The position numbers and the translations under genes are program-made. Of a stretch of DNA of 64,000 nucleotides, positions 47,342 to 57,964 are shown piece after piece (positions within the stretch are counted from its first letter, which is position 1; every line of letters starts with the position of its first letter). The stretch is from Celeribacter marinus. GTDB taxonomy: Bacteria > Pseudomonadota > Alphaproteobacteria > Rhodobacterales > Rhodobacteraceae. The notes under the pieces were generated by a model, which was not told where the DNA came from, did no database searches, and worked only from the letters and a program-made list of their open reading frames with translations. The stretch lies in contig NZ_CP012023.1 in the NCBI RefSeq assembly GCF_001308265.1, positions 1,068,932 through 1,132,931 of the forward strand, read 5' to 3'.

Positions 47342-48370
47342 ATGTTCTTTGCCTCCGACAATACATCCGCAGCACATCCAAAAGTCATGGAAGCCCTTAT
47401 GCTTGCGAATGACGGCTACACGCCCGCCTATGGTGCGGATCCGTTCACCGACATCTTGACCGAACGCGTGCGCGAGCTGTTCAACGCCCCTGACGCGCTA
47501 GTTTATCCCATGACATCTGGGACCGCGACCAACGCCGCACTATTGGCCGCCATGTCGCCGCCGTGGGGCGTGATCTATTGCCATGAGACCGCCCATATCG
47601 AAGTTGATGAACGCGGCGCAGCGACCTTTTACGCGGGCGGGGCAAAACTGCGCGCACTCCCGTCCCTTGATAGTCGCCTAAATGCCCAAACGTTGTCGCA
47701 AGCCATTGCAAAGGATCGCGCAGGCCACGACATCCACGCCATGCCGCCCGCCGCCGTTTCACTCACAAATTTGACGGAATACGGCGAGGCGTATACGCCC
47801 GCCCATATTGAGACACTTGTCGATTGTGCGCGCCTCCCGCTACACATGGATGGCGCACGGTTTGCCAATGCAATCGCGTCCACGGGTGCCACGCCATGGG
47901 AAATGACACGAGAAATGACAACGCTGTCGCTCGGCGGCACCAAAAACGGCGCAATGACGGCCGAACTGGCCATCTTGTTCGATCCAGATCTCAAAGACGC
48001 GTTTGAAAGCCACCGGATGCGGGGCGGCCATAACGTATCAAAGGCGCGGTTTATCTCGGCTCAGATGCTGGCATGGCTTGAGGATGATCTCTGGCTCGAT
48101 CTTGCGACCCACGCCAACGCGATGGCCACACGTTTGGCTGACGGGCTTGAGGAACGCGGCGCAGAGATGGATTATACCGTGGACGGCAATATGGTATTTG
48201 CGCGGCTACCGCTTTCGCTGCATCGCCAAGCATGGAGCAAGGGAGCGGTCTATCATCCGTGGGACGCAATCGACGGGGTTGCACCAGACACGCCTGTCAT
48301 GGCGCGTCTGGTCACAAGTTGGTCCACGTCAGCGGATGATGTGGATTCGCTCCTTGAGGCGTTAGAGTAA
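47342..48370 (+). CDS. ltaE: Threonine aldolase, PLP-dependent (low specificity)
   Basis: 342 residues of the beta-eliminating lyase family. FASDNTSAAHPKVMEALM, TPAYGADPFTD, PMTSGTATNAALLAA and HMDGARFANA are typical, and the PLP lysine is in LSLGGTKNGAM. It cleaves L-threonine/L-allo-threonine to glycine and acetaldehyde. It starts directly after the YcgN-like stop; a PLP enzyme after ribF has no obvious pathway link. Confidence 0.93.
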   Translation: MFFASDNTSAAHPKVMEALMLANDGYTPAYGADPFTDILTERVRELFNAPDALVYPMTSGTATNAALLAAMSPPWGVIYCHETAHIEVDERGAATFYAGGAKLRALPSLDSRLNAQTLSQAIAKDRAGHDIHAMPPAAVSLTNLTEYGEAYTPAHIETLVDCARLPLHMDGARFANAIASTGATPWEMTREMTTLSLGGTKNGAMTAELAILFDPDLKDAFESHRMRGGHNVSKARFISAQMLAWLEDDLWLDLATHANAMATRLADGLEERGAEMDYTVDGNMVFARLPLSLHRQAWSKGAVYHPWDAIDGVAPDTPVMARLVTSWSTSADDVDSLLEALE

Positions 48371-48373
48371 CCG

Positions 48374-48985
48374 TTAGAGCGTGCCCAGATAGCGGTCGAG
48401 CTGTGCAAGGCGGTCTTGGCCCCAGAACCGCTCGTCTGTGTCTGTGACGATGTAGAACGGCGATCCGAACACACCCGAGGCAAAGGCATCGTCGGTGTTT
48501 TTAGGATATGTTTCTGCGCCCGCGAGCAATCCGGTTGTTGCTAACGCAGGATCAAATCCGCCCGCTTTTAGCGCCTGGGTGATCACGTCATCTTGCGCGA
48601 TGTCACGGTTCTCTTCCCAAGTTGCCTTGAACAACGAGCCGATTAAGGCACAGATATCGCCCTCGCCAGTGGCGTCTTTTGCCTCTTGGGCCGCGATGAT
48701 CGCATAGGCCGCAGGGGCAGCGTTCGTCGGCCAGAAATCAGGTTTCTCATGCATGGTCAGGCCAAGCTCGTCACGGATGCGGCGCAGCTCTTGCATGCGG
48801 TACACACTGCGCCCCACGGGACGATCGGCGGGCTTTGGCGCGCCAAGGCGATCGAACAACACCATGATATCAAACGGCTTGTAACGAATGGTTGCGCCGT
48901 GTTGTGCGGCGATCTGTTCCAGACGGTCACCCGCGAAGTAGGTGAAAACACTAAGCGGGGAAAAATAGTAGTCGATGTGGGCCAT
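48374..48985 (-). CDS. 2-Hydroxychromene-2-carboxylate isomerase / DsbA-family protein
   Basis: 203 residues of the thioredoxin-fold HCCA isomerase family: DYYFSPLSVFTYFAG replaces the DsbA CxxC opening, so it is not a disulfide oxidant; SVFTYF carries the catalytic serine. Later GVFGSPFYIV and RFWGQDRL are the family motifs. It may use glutathione to isomerise aromatic ring-cleavage products; substrate unknown. Convergent with the ltaE operon. Confidence 0.9.
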   Translation of the reverse strand: MAHIDYYFSPLSVFTYFAGDRLEQIAAQHGATIRYKPFDIMVLFDRLGAPKPADRPVGRSVYRMQELRRIRDELGLTMHEKPDFWPTNAAPAAYAIIAAQEAKDATGEGDICALIGSLFKATWEENRDIAQDDVITQALKAGGFDPALATTGLLAGAETYPKNTDDAFASGVFGSPFYIVTDTDERFWGQDRLAQLDRYLGTL

Positions 48986-49194
48986 GATTTTAGCTCCTTA
49001 TGAGTGCGTGGAGGTCAAGGTACGGCAAGCCCTAGAAACAAGAAAGGCGCGATGACCACCACCCGCAATAAAAGCGCCTGCGCTGTTATGAACAAGCGAA
49101 GGTAGATAGACGCTATGCGGTGAGAATGTTAGTTGAAGTAAGCGTCGCGAATCCGTGGCGGTATTGGCCAAACACACCTCGGGAAACGCTGCTC

Positions 49195-50214
49195 ATGCCC
49201 ACAACCTCCGAACCAAAACTCATTTCCGGTAACGCGAACCGCGCCCTTGCCTCCAATGTCGCCCGCCGACTGTCCATGCATCGCGGCATGTCCGTCGAGC
49301 TGTGCGATGCGCGGGTAGAACGGTTTAACGATGGCGAAATTTTCGTCGAGGTCTATGAGAACGTGCGCGGCGAGGACATGTTTATCATTCAACCCACGTC
49401 CAACCCCGCCAATGACAACTTGATGGAATTGCTAATCATTACGGACGCGCTACGCCGCTCATCCGCCGGTCGCATCACCGCTGTCATCCCCTATTTTGGC
49501 TATGCCCGCCAAGATCGCCGCATGAAAGCCCGCACACCGATCTCCGCCAAACTCGTGGCCAACATGATGGTTGAGGCCGGTATCGAGCGCGTGTTGACGA
49601 TGGACCTGCATGCTACCCAGATCCAAGGGTTTTTCGACATCCCTGTCGACAACCTCTACGCCTCTCCTGTGTTCGCGCTCGACATCAAAGACCATTTCAA
49701 AGGGGTGATGGATGACATCATGGTCGTCTCTCCCGATGTCGGCGGCGTAGCACGTGCCCGCGAATTGGCCAAACGGATCGATGCGCCGCTGTCCATCGTG
49801 GACAAGCGCCGCGAGAAAGCCGGAGAAATCGCCGAGATGACCGTCATCGGTGACGTGGTTGGCAAAAAATGTATTATCGTGGACGACCTTATCGACACCG
49901 CAGGTACGCTATGCAAAGCCGCCGAACACCTAATGGAGGCCGGCGCGGCCGAAGTGCACGCCTATATTTCCCACGGCGTTCTGTCCGGTCCCGCCGTTGA
50001 GCGCGTCACGAATTCCAAACTCAAATCGCTCGTTATCACCGATAGTATTGAGGCGACACAGGCGGTCAAAGACTGCGCCAATATCCGCATTGTGCCGATG
50101 GCGCCACTGTTTGCACAGGCGATCATCAACACATGGAACGGCACATCAGTGTCGTCATTATTCGACAACAAGACCCTCGTGCCGCTCTACGAAGGCCTCT
50201 ACAACGCTGACTGA
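49195..50214 (+). CDS. prs: Ribose-phosphate pyrophosphokinase
   Basis: 339 residues; makes PRPP for purines, pyrimidines, histidine and tryptophan. [25 protein letters not shown]-binding [34 protein letters not shown] (parts: [11 protein letters not shown]) and the PRPP loop [13 protein letters not shown] are standard. It is about 25 residues longer than E. coli Prs. The ATG at 49195 ([11 protein letters not shown]) is the family start. Confidence 0.97.
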   Translation: MPTTSEPKLISGNANRALASNVARRLSMHRGMSVELCDARVERFNDGEIFVEVYENVRGEDMFIIQPTSNPANDNLMELLIITDALRRSSAGRITAVIPYFGYARQDRRMKARTPISAKLVANMMVEAGIERVLTMDLHATQIQGFFDIPVDNLYASPVFALDIKDHFKGVMDDIMVVSPDVGGVARARELAKRIDAPLSIVDKRREKAGEIAEMTVIGDVVGKKCIIVDDLIDTAGTLCKAAEHLMEAGAAEVHAYISHGVLSGPAVERVTNSKLKSLVITDSIEATQAVKDCANIRIVPMAPLFAQAIINTWNGTSVSSLFDNKTLVPLYEGLYNAD

Positions 50215-50240
50215 GTTCAAATAAGAATGCCACTCTAACA

Positions 50241-50269
50241 AAGCGCGAGGGATAGCCCCTCGCGCTTTT
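50241..50269 (+). terminator. Intrinsic terminator after prs
   Basis: AAGCGCGAGGG pairs with CCCTCGCGCTT around ATAGC-type loop bases, followed by TT. Confidence 0.88.
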
Positions 50270-50291
50270 GCTTTGACGCTCGGAAAAGGCG

Positions 50292-50639
50292 CTAAAGCGT
50301 CCAATCATCCTCATGACGCACGGCACCGATGGCCATCCAATCGGCACGGACCCGCGCCACACGCGTATCGCCCCATGTCCGAAAAATAATGACAAAACTA
50401 TCATCGGTGATCATATCGGCGGAAATGTCGACGCGGTGATTGGAGGCTTGATCAATATCGAGCATCGACAGGCTAACAGTGACGGATGGCGCGTGCAAAA
50501 ACGGCTCATCAAACTCAATGACACGCCGCATGTGGCGTGGACCCGTCCCCGTCCACATCTCACCATCATCTTGAAAATCAGAGAACAGCAGGATTGATCC
50601 CTGCTCAATTCCCAATTGATGCGTCTCAATACGTTTCAT
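50292..50639 (-). CDS. H-type lectin domain protein
   Basis: 115 residues, one H-type lectin (discoidin/PH-like agglutinin) domain: ILLFSDFQDDGEMWTGTGPR, RRVIEFDEPFLHAPSVTVSLS, LDIDQASNHRVDISAD and FRTWGDTRVARVRADWMAIGAV (parts quoted: PFLHAPSVTVSLS, FRTWGDTRVARV). These domains bind sugars in eukaryotic agglutinins. There is no signal peptide. It lies between prs and atpC, on the atpC strand. Confidence 0.87.
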   Translation of the reverse strand: MKRIETHQLGIEQGSILLFSDFQDDGEMWTGTGPRHMRRVIEFDEPFLHAPSVTVSLSMLDIDQASNHRVDISADMITDDSFVIIFRTWGDTRVARVRADWMAIGAVRHEDDWTL

Positions 50640-50704
50640 TCAGCAATGCCTCAACCTCAAGTTGCATCAATCATACAGCTAGTAAGGCGCTAATAACAAA
50701 TACA

Positions 50705-50742
50705 AAAAGAAAAAGCCCGCGTGATTTACATCGCGGGCTTTT
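50705..50742 (-). terminator. Intrinsic terminator of the atp operon
   Basis: On the minus strand AAAAGCCCGCG and CGCGGGCTTTT pair around ten bases, then Ts, directly after the atpC stop. Confidence 0.92.
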
Positions 50743-50765
50743 CCAATATCAGAGCGGGACCATTC

Positions 50766-51179
50766 TTAGCCGAGGTTGGAGTGGAACCCCATGTCGTCAG
50801 CAAGGTGCACGAGATCCGAGAGGAATTTCTCAGTCGCGTGATGCTCGTCGGGGTGGGCCTCCTCGTGAGTTTTCGTTGCCTGCGCAACCAACTCCAAGAC
50901 CACCTCTTGAGACATTTCGCCCCGTGGAAGCGCCATTTCGGCCAGAACAGACACGCTGTCCGCGGCCACTTCGGCGAAACCGCCAATAACGACGAATTGC
51001 TCTTCGCCGTTTGCGCCTTTTACCGTGAGAACACCCGGGCGGATTGTCAGGATGGTGGCAGCGTGGCCCGCCATCGCAGTCAAATCACCCTCGGAACCTG
51101 GAATTTGCACCTCGGTCGCGGAGACAGAAGCAAGCTTCCGTTCCGGTGAAACGAGGTCGAATTGGATCGTATCAGCCAT
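50766..51179 (-). CDS. atpC: ATP synthase epsilon subunit
   Basis: 137 residues. [28 protein letters not shown] and the later [20 protein letters not shown] (parts: [24 protein letters not shown]) make the N-terminal beta sandwich; the last about 45 residues are the inhibitory helices. It regulates and links F1 to the rotor. It is separated from atpD by 132 bases, more than the other gaps in the operon. Confidence 0.94.
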   Translation of the reverse strand: MADTIQFDLVSPERKLASVSATEVQIPGSEGDLTAMAGHAATILTIRPGVLTVKGANGEEQFVVIGGFAEVAADSVSVLAEMALPRGEMSQEVVLELVAQATKTHEEAHPDEHHATEKFLSDLVHLADDMGFHSNLG

Positions 51180-51311
51180 GGATGGCCTCCTTCAAAACGT
51201 TTTGCCCTACATTTCGGTCACAATACGTAAGCAAAACGTGCACTTCGTACTGCTGCGGCGCGCATTTCGGGACCGCCAAAAAAGATGGCCCCGAAACACG
51301 TGAGGTTGCGT

Positions 51312-52742
<1,431 letters not shown>

Positions 52743-52754
52743 TTACTCCGATTC

Positions 52755-53633
52755 TTAGAGCGCTTCCGCGCCCGAGATGATTTCGATAAGCTCGTTGGTG
52801 ATGACAGCCTGACGCGAACGGTTGTACTGAATGGTCAGTTTGTCGATCATATCGCCCGCGTTACGTGTCGCGTTGTCCATTGCGGACATGCGCGACCCTT
52901 GTTCGGAGGCACCGTTTTCCAAGAGAGCCGAGAAGATCTGTGTGGCCACGCCGCGCGGTAAAAGGTCGGCAAGGATGCCTTCCTCGGACGGTTCGTAGTC
53001 GTAGAGTGTGGAAGCCACATCTGCGCCTGCGTCCGTTTCATATGCGGCAGGGATGATCTGCTGTGCGGTCGGGATCTGGGATACGACATTGACGAACTTC
53101 GCGTAGAAGATCGTTGCAACATCGAACTCTTCGGCGTCGAAACGCGCAAGAATGTCTTTGGCGACCTCTTGAGCATTTGCGTAGCCGATGTTTTTGACCT
53201 CAGAGAAGTCAACGTGAGCCACCATTTTATCCCCGTGATCGCGCTTGAGCTGCTCACGGCCTTTTTTGCCAACAGTCAAAATCTTGACCGTCTTACCGTT
53301 TGCTTGCAGCTCGGCGATGCGCGTGCGGGCCAGTTTCACGATATTGGAGTTGAAACCACCACACAAACCACGTTCAGCCGTCATCACGACGAGCAGATGC
53401 ACGTCGTCCTTGCCCGTCCCGGCGAGAAGCCGGGGCGCGCTATCGGAGCCACCAACCGAAGCGGAAAGCGCACCTAGAACCGCGTTAAAGCGTTCTGTGT
53501 AGGGGCGCGATGCCTCAGCCGCATCTTGGGCGCGGCGCAATTTTGCAGCCGCGACCATCTGCATGGCCTTCGTGATCTTGCGCGTGGATTTCACGCTCGC
53601 GATCCGGTTTTTAAGAACTTTGAGGTTGGGCAT
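52755..53633 (-). CDS. atpG: ATP synthase gamma subunit
   Basis: 292 residues. [33 protein letters not shown] (parts: [25 protein letters not shown]) at the N-terminus and [19 protein letters not shown] near the C-terminus are the coiled-coil shaft signatures; [14 protein letters not shown] is conserved in the middle. It is the rotating stalk of F1. Confidence 0.97.
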   Translation of the reverse strand: MPNLKVLKNRIASVKSTRKITKAMQMVAAAKLRRAQDAAEASRPYTERFNAVLGALSASVGGSDSAPRLLAGTGKDDVHLLVVMTAERGLCGGFNSNIVKLARTRIAELQANGKTVKILTVGKKGREQLKRDHGDKMVAHVDFSEVKNIGYANAQEVAKDILARFDAEEFDVATIFYAKFVNVVSQIPTAQQIIPAAYETDAGADVASTLYDYEPSEEGILADLLPRGVATQIFSALLENGASEQGSRMSAMDNATRNAGDMIDKLTIQYNRSRQAVITNELIEIISGAEAL

Positions 53634-53651
53634 TGAAGCTTTCCTCTAATC

Positions 53652-55190
53652 TTACGCGAAAGTCTTGGCGAATGCGTCTAGAACCGCTTTGAGCTTGTCA
53701 GCTGCTTCGCCTTTGATCTTGGGATCGTCTTTGGTGATCCAAGCAAGAACATCAGCGTGCTGGTTGCGCAAGAAGTCGAGCAATTGAGCCTCGTAGCGAC
53801 CAACATCTTTTACACCGACTTTGTCGAGGTAACCGTTGGTGCCCGCAAAGATCACGCAGACGATTTCAGCGTTGGACAGCGGCGAATACTGCGCTTGCTT
53901 CATCAACTCGGTCAAACGTGCGCCACGGTTCAGCAACTGCTGAGTGGACGCATCAAGATCGGAACCGAACTGAGCAAAAGCAGCCATCTCGCGGTACTGA
54001 GCGAGCGACAATTTCACCGGACCAGCAACCGAAGACATGGCTTTGGTTTGGGCGGAGGAGCCCACGCGCGACACCGAAAGACCTGTGTTCACAGCAGGAC
54101 GGATACCCTGATAGAACAATTCGGTTTCGAGGAAGATCTGACCATCGGTGATCGAAATCACGTTTGTCGGAATAAACGCGGACACGTCGCCACCTTGCGT
54201 CTCAATGATCGGCAAAGCCGTCAAGGAACCGGAACCGTTGTCTTCGTTCAGCTTCGCGGAGCGCTCAAGAAGTCTCGAGTGAAGGTAGAACACGTCACCT
54301 GGGTAAGCTTCACGTCCTGGTGGGCGGCGCAAAAGAAGCGACATCTGACGATACGAAACGGCCTGTTTGGACAAGTCATCGTAAATGATCAAAGCGTGTT
54401 TGCCGTTGTCACGGTAGTACTCTGCCATTGCTGTCGCCGCATAAGGTGCGAGGAACTGCATCGGCGCAGGGTCGGATGCGGTTGCGGCCACAATCGTTGT
54501 GTACTCAATCGCGCCGGACTCCTCGAGCTTTTTCACAAGCTGAGCAACAGTGGAGCGCTTTTGGCCGATGGCCACGTAGATGCAATAGAGCTTCTTGGAC
54601 TCATCATCGCCAGCGGCTTCGTTGTAGCCTTTCTGGTTGAGGATGGCGTCGAGCGCCACAGCCGTTTTACCGGTCTGACGGTCGCCAATGATCAGCTCAC
54701 GCTGGCCACGTCCGATTGGGATCATCGCGTCAACGGATTTGAGGCCGGTTGCCATAGGCTCGTGAACAGATTTGCGTGGGATAATACCCGGCGCTTTGCT
54801 GTCCGCGATACGGCGTTCGGTGGCTTTAATCTCGCCTTTGCCGTCGATCGGGTTACCCAGACCGTCAACAACGCGACCCAAAAGCGCGTCACCTACGGGA
54901 ACGTCCACAATGGAGTTCGTCCGTTTGACGGTGTCACCTTCTTTAATATCACGGTCAGAGCCGAAGATCACGATACCGACATTGTCGGTTTCGAGGTTCA
55001 GCGCCATTCCGCGGATACCACCGGGGAATTCGACCATCTCACCGGCCTGCACGTTATCAAGACCATACACACGCGCGATACCGTCACCGACGGAAAGAAC
55101 GCGGCCAACCTCAGCAACTTCGGCATCTTTGCCAAAGTTCTTAATCTGGTCCTTAAGGATCGCAGAAATCTCTGCAGCTTGGATACCCAT
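53652..55190 (-). CDS. atpA: ATP synthase alpha subunit
   Basis: 512 residues, nucleotide-binding but non-catalytic F1 subunit. P-loop [15 protein letters not shown], the family signature [28 protein letters not shown] (parts: [13 protein letters not shown]) and [14 protein letters not shown] are present. Its ATG abuts the atpH stop codon. Confidence 0.98.
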   Translation of the reverse strand: MGIQAAEISAILKDQIKNFGKDAEVAEVGRVLSVGDGIARVYGLDNVQAGEMVEFPGGIRGMALNLETDNVGIVIFGSDRDIKEGDTVKRTNSIVDVPVGDALLGRVVDGLGNPIDGKGEIKATERRIADSKAPGIIPRKSVHEPMATGLKSVDAMIPIGRGQRELIIGDRQTGKTAVALDAILNQKGYNEAAGDDESKKLYCIYVAIGQKRSTVAQLVKKLEESGAIEYTTIVAATASDPAPMQFLAPYAATAMAEYYRDNGKHALIIYDDLSKQAVSYRQMSLLLRRPPGREAYPGDVFYLHSRLLERSAKLNEDNGSGSLTALPIIETQGGDVSAFIPTNVISITDGQIFLETELFYQGIRPAVNTGLSVSRVGSSAQTKAMSSVAGPVKLSLAQYREMAAFAQFGSDLDASTQQLLNRGARLTELMKQAQYSPLSNAEIVCVIFAGTNGYLDKVGVKDVGRYEAQLLDFLRNQHADVLAWITKDDPKIKGEAADKLKAVLDAFAKTFA

Positions 55191-55751
55191 TTATCCGACC
55201 TCTTTCATTGCATTCTGGAGGGATGCGAGCTTGGAGGCGATCGACGTATCGATCATCTTTGAGCCCACTTTGACGACAAGACCACCGATGAGGGATTCAT
55301 CAACAGTCGCATGAATGTTCACATCTTTTCCGAATTGAACCGAAAGCGATTTCGCCAGTTTATCTGACTGTGCTTTGGTCAATGCCTTTGCGGAAACGAC
55401 ATCCGCCGTAACCTCGCCGCGCTCTGCGGCGAGCAACTCTTTGAGTGTCTCAACCAAATGCGGCAAGACAAAGAGACGACGATTTTGCGCCATCATGGCC
55501 AACGTATTGGTCACGATTTTGGACAATTTTGCTTTTTTAGCGATTGCAGTGATCGAGCCTTCCAAATCGGCACGTGAAATCACGGGCGAGGAAACAAGAT
55601 CACGGAAATCAGCGCTGTCTACGAGAGCCGAAGACAGGGACGACACGTCGTCCTCAAGCGCCTTTAGTGCTTTGCCATCTTTAGCCAATTCGAAAACGGC
55701 CGTTGCGTAGCGTGCGGCAATGCCGCGGGAGATCGAAGCTGGTTCGGACAC
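55191..55751 (-). CDS. atpH: ATP synthase delta subunit
   Basis: 186 residues, part of the peripheral stalk. The start is a GTG at 55751 (SEPASISRGIAARYATAVFE) because GGAAGG lies 6 bases before it and the length then equals the family norm; a GTG at 55757 is directly against the ribosome site and the ATG-started frame to 55838 adds unrelated residues. VDESLIGGLVVKVGSKMID is the conserved C-terminal signature. First gene of atpHAGDC. Confidence 0.94.
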   Translation of the reverse strand: MSEPASISRGIAARYATAVFELAKDGKALKALEDDVSSLSSALVDSADFRDLVSSPVISRADLEGSITAIAKKAKLSKIVTNTLAMMAQNRRLFVLPHLVETLKELLAAERGEVTADVVSAKALTKAQSDKLAKSLSVQFGKDVNIHATVDESLIGGLVVKVGSKMIDTSIASKLASLQNAMKEVG

Positions 55752-56143
55752 GTCCACCCTTCCGATGTCTTTGGGCCGTTTCCCCACACATTTACCGCGT
55801 GAGAAGCAGGCAGCTTGAACAACCCATGCAGAACACATGGGAGGTAAAATCGGCGTGGGTGTAACAGAGGCTTATCCGCCTCGCAACCTTGTTGCGCGGA
55901 CATAGCGCTAACATGCATCAGGCCGCTTCCTATAGATTTCAAAGACTTACAAACTTTGCGCTCTGTAGGCGTTAAAAAATATCTAATTTGCCCAAAATTT
56001 TGCACCAAGATTCGCGCGAGTCACACGGTTTTGATGCCCCGCCCCATCCGGAACAGCACAATCTGCACGGTGATTTGTTAAGTGGGCGCGATCATGGCAT
56101 CACGCATCCAATCGGGTGATTTGGCGACGATGACCAGAGCGCC
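55752..56143 (-). other. Non-coding stretch ahead of the atp operon
   Basis: 392 bases between the methyltransferase stop and atpH, AT-rich in the middle (about 55920-56010). It must contain the atp promoter; TATAGG at about 55931-55936 (minus strand) is a possible -10 but no confident -35 pairs with it. GAGGC and GCCTC (near 55867-55882) form a small stem in the leader. Confidence 0.5.
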
Positions 56144-56893
56144 TTATATTGGTTTCGCCTCGGGCAATACGCCGATGCCGCCAAGCACACGGCTTGGGCG
56201 CTTCACCGCAACAGGTGACCCTGATCCAGTTTGCGCGTAAACTTGCTTGGAGACTTCGAGAATGATGACCCCGCCGGCCAGCGCCGTTGAAACTTTGCGA
56301 CCAAAATTTTCCCACATCGGGCCAGAGCGCAGCCAGAACCGTTTGTGCGAAGGGGGCTGGAACAGCGCGGCCCGGTGCCGCTCCGAGACGAATCCCGCCT
56401 GTTTGAGTTGCATTTCCAACTGGCCCAGCGAATAGGGCCGCCCGTAACCAAATGGCGTGGCATCCGAGCGCGACCACAGACCCGCACGGTTGGGCACAAT
56501 AAACAGTGCGCGACCACCGGGGCCAAGCACGCGCCAACATTCTTCTAAAACTGCGGATTGGTGATCCGAAGTTTCAAGACCATGCATAACAATGAGTTTG
56601 TCAACAAAGCCGGTTTGCAATGGCCATCGGGTTTCACGACATAGCGTTGAAACATTCGGCAGTCCCGCCGGCCAATGCATCACACCCTGCTGATCGGGCA
56701 TGAGGCCTATGACGCGGCGCGCATCCGCGAGATACGGGCGCAGTAACGGCACCGAAAACCCAAAGCCCGCAACGGTTTGGCGCGAGGCGTCCGGCCATAA
56801 ATCCGTAACACAATTGCGCACCGCGCGCTGTGCCGCCCGCCCCAATCCGGTCCGGTAATAGAAATTTCTTAGGTCGACGACGTCGAGATGCAT
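56144..56893 (-). CDS. Class I SAM-dependent methyltransferase
   Basis: 249 residues from the ATG at 56893; a TTG at 56917 is the only upstream alternative. The fold is that of DUF-like methyltransferase 11 proteins: a hydrophobic opening with [15 protein letters not shown] at the cofactor loop (no strict GxGxG), [25 protein letters not shown] for motif II to IV (part: [11 protein letters not shown]), and [12 protein letters not shown]. Substrate unknown. It is divergent from gloB across 65 bases. Confidence 0.85.
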   Translation of the reverse strand: MHLDVVDLRNFYYRTGLGRAAQRAVRNCVTDLWPDASRQTVAGFGFSVPLLRPYLADARRVIGLMPDQQGVMHWPAGLPNVSTLCRETRWPLQTGFVDKLIVMHGLETSDHQSAVLEECWRVLGPGGRALFIVPNRAGLWSRSDATPFGYGRPYSLGQLEMQLKQAGFVSERHRAALFQPPSHKRFWLRSGPMWENFGRKVSTALAGGVIILEVSKQVYAQTGSGSPVAVKRPSRVLGGIGVLPEAKPI

Positions 56894-56957
56894 TGCAATA
56901 CCGTGGCTGAACGACAAGTGTTACACAAGAGAATGACCCAAAGCCGGAGAAAACACC

Positions 56958-57722
56958 ATGCTAGAGATCGTCACTGTTGCGGCCCTCTCAGACAACTACG
57001 ACTTTCTCGTCCATGACCCCGCCACGGGACGCACCGCCGTGGTCGATGTGGCCGAGGCCGAACCCATTCTCGATGCGCTCGATTACCACGGCTGGACGCT
57101 CAACGAGATATGGCTCACCCATCACCATTGGGACCATGTGGACGGCGTGGCCGATCTGGTAAAAGAGACAGGCGCAACTGTTCTCGGTGCAAAACCAGAT
57201 CAACATCGATTACCGCCTCTCAGTACTGCTGTTGAGGCAGGTGGCACATTTACGTTTGGCGCGCATACGGTCGAGGTGATCGCGGCGGATGGCCACACGA
57301 TTGGCCATGTCGCGTTTTATATCCCTGATGCCAAGGCGCTCTTTTCCGGCGATAGCCTTATGGCGCTTGGGTGTGGGCGGTTGCTTGAGGGAACGCCTGC
57401 GCAGATGTGGGAAACGATGGAGCGCCTCAAGGCTCTTCCACCCGAAACACTGGTCTACTCGGGTCATGAATACACCGCGGGGAATGCAAAGTTCGCGCTT
57501 ACAATTGAGACAAACAACAGCGCATTGCAGGAGCGCGCACAGGCTATCGAAGCGGCATTGGTTGCGGGGCAATTTACTGTTCCCTCATCTCTCGCGCTCG
57601 AGATAGCAACCAACCCGTTTTTACGTGCCGATCTGGACGGTGTTAAAGACGCGTTGGGCATGAACGGATCAAGCAACGTGGACGTGTTTACGCAAATCCG
57701 TGCCCGAAAAGACAAGTTTTGA
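56958..57722 (+). CDS. gloB: Hydroxyacylglutathione hydrolase (glyoxalase II)
   Basis: 254 residues of the metallo-beta-lactamase fold. THHHWDHVDG near residue 54 is the binuclear metal motif; GHTIGHVAFY, FSGDSLMALGCGRLLEG and YSGHEYTAGNAKFA carry the remaining ligands and glutathione-binding residues. It hydrolyses S-lactoylglutathione to lactate and glutathione in methylglyoxal detoxification. GloA is not in the window. Confidence 0.96.
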   Translation: MLEIVTVAALSDNYDFLVHDPATGRTAVVDVAEAEPILDALDYHGWTLNEIWLTHHHWDHVDGVADLVKETGATVLGAKPDQHRLPPLSTAVEAGGTFTFGAHTVEVIAADGHTIGHVAFYIPDAKALFSGDSLMALGCGRLLEGTPAQMWETMERLKALPPETLVYSGHEYTAGNAKFALTIETNNSALQERAQAIEAALVAGQFTVPSSLALEIATNPFLRADLDGVKDALGMNGSSNVDVFTQIRARKDKF

Positions 57723-57964
57723 CCCAAACAGAAGAGACATGCGATACTGGTCAAATTCGACAGACCCCGACAAGACAGCACAGGTTTGGCATTGAAGCCC
57801 ACCAAAACCGCACAAAAACACGCGGTTCACGAAAATATATACTGATTTTGCAATTTTCTACTTGAAGTATGGGCGTTTCAATCAAACTTTAAGAGTATCA
57901 GGCCACGGTTGTTGACGAGCATTATGCCCAACGCAACAGCCCCAGACGAAGGAGCACTGTCGAC

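Noticed and set aside
53757..55262. 501-residue ORF antisense to atpA
   Set aside because: Shadow of atpA with low-quality composition; atpA is certain.
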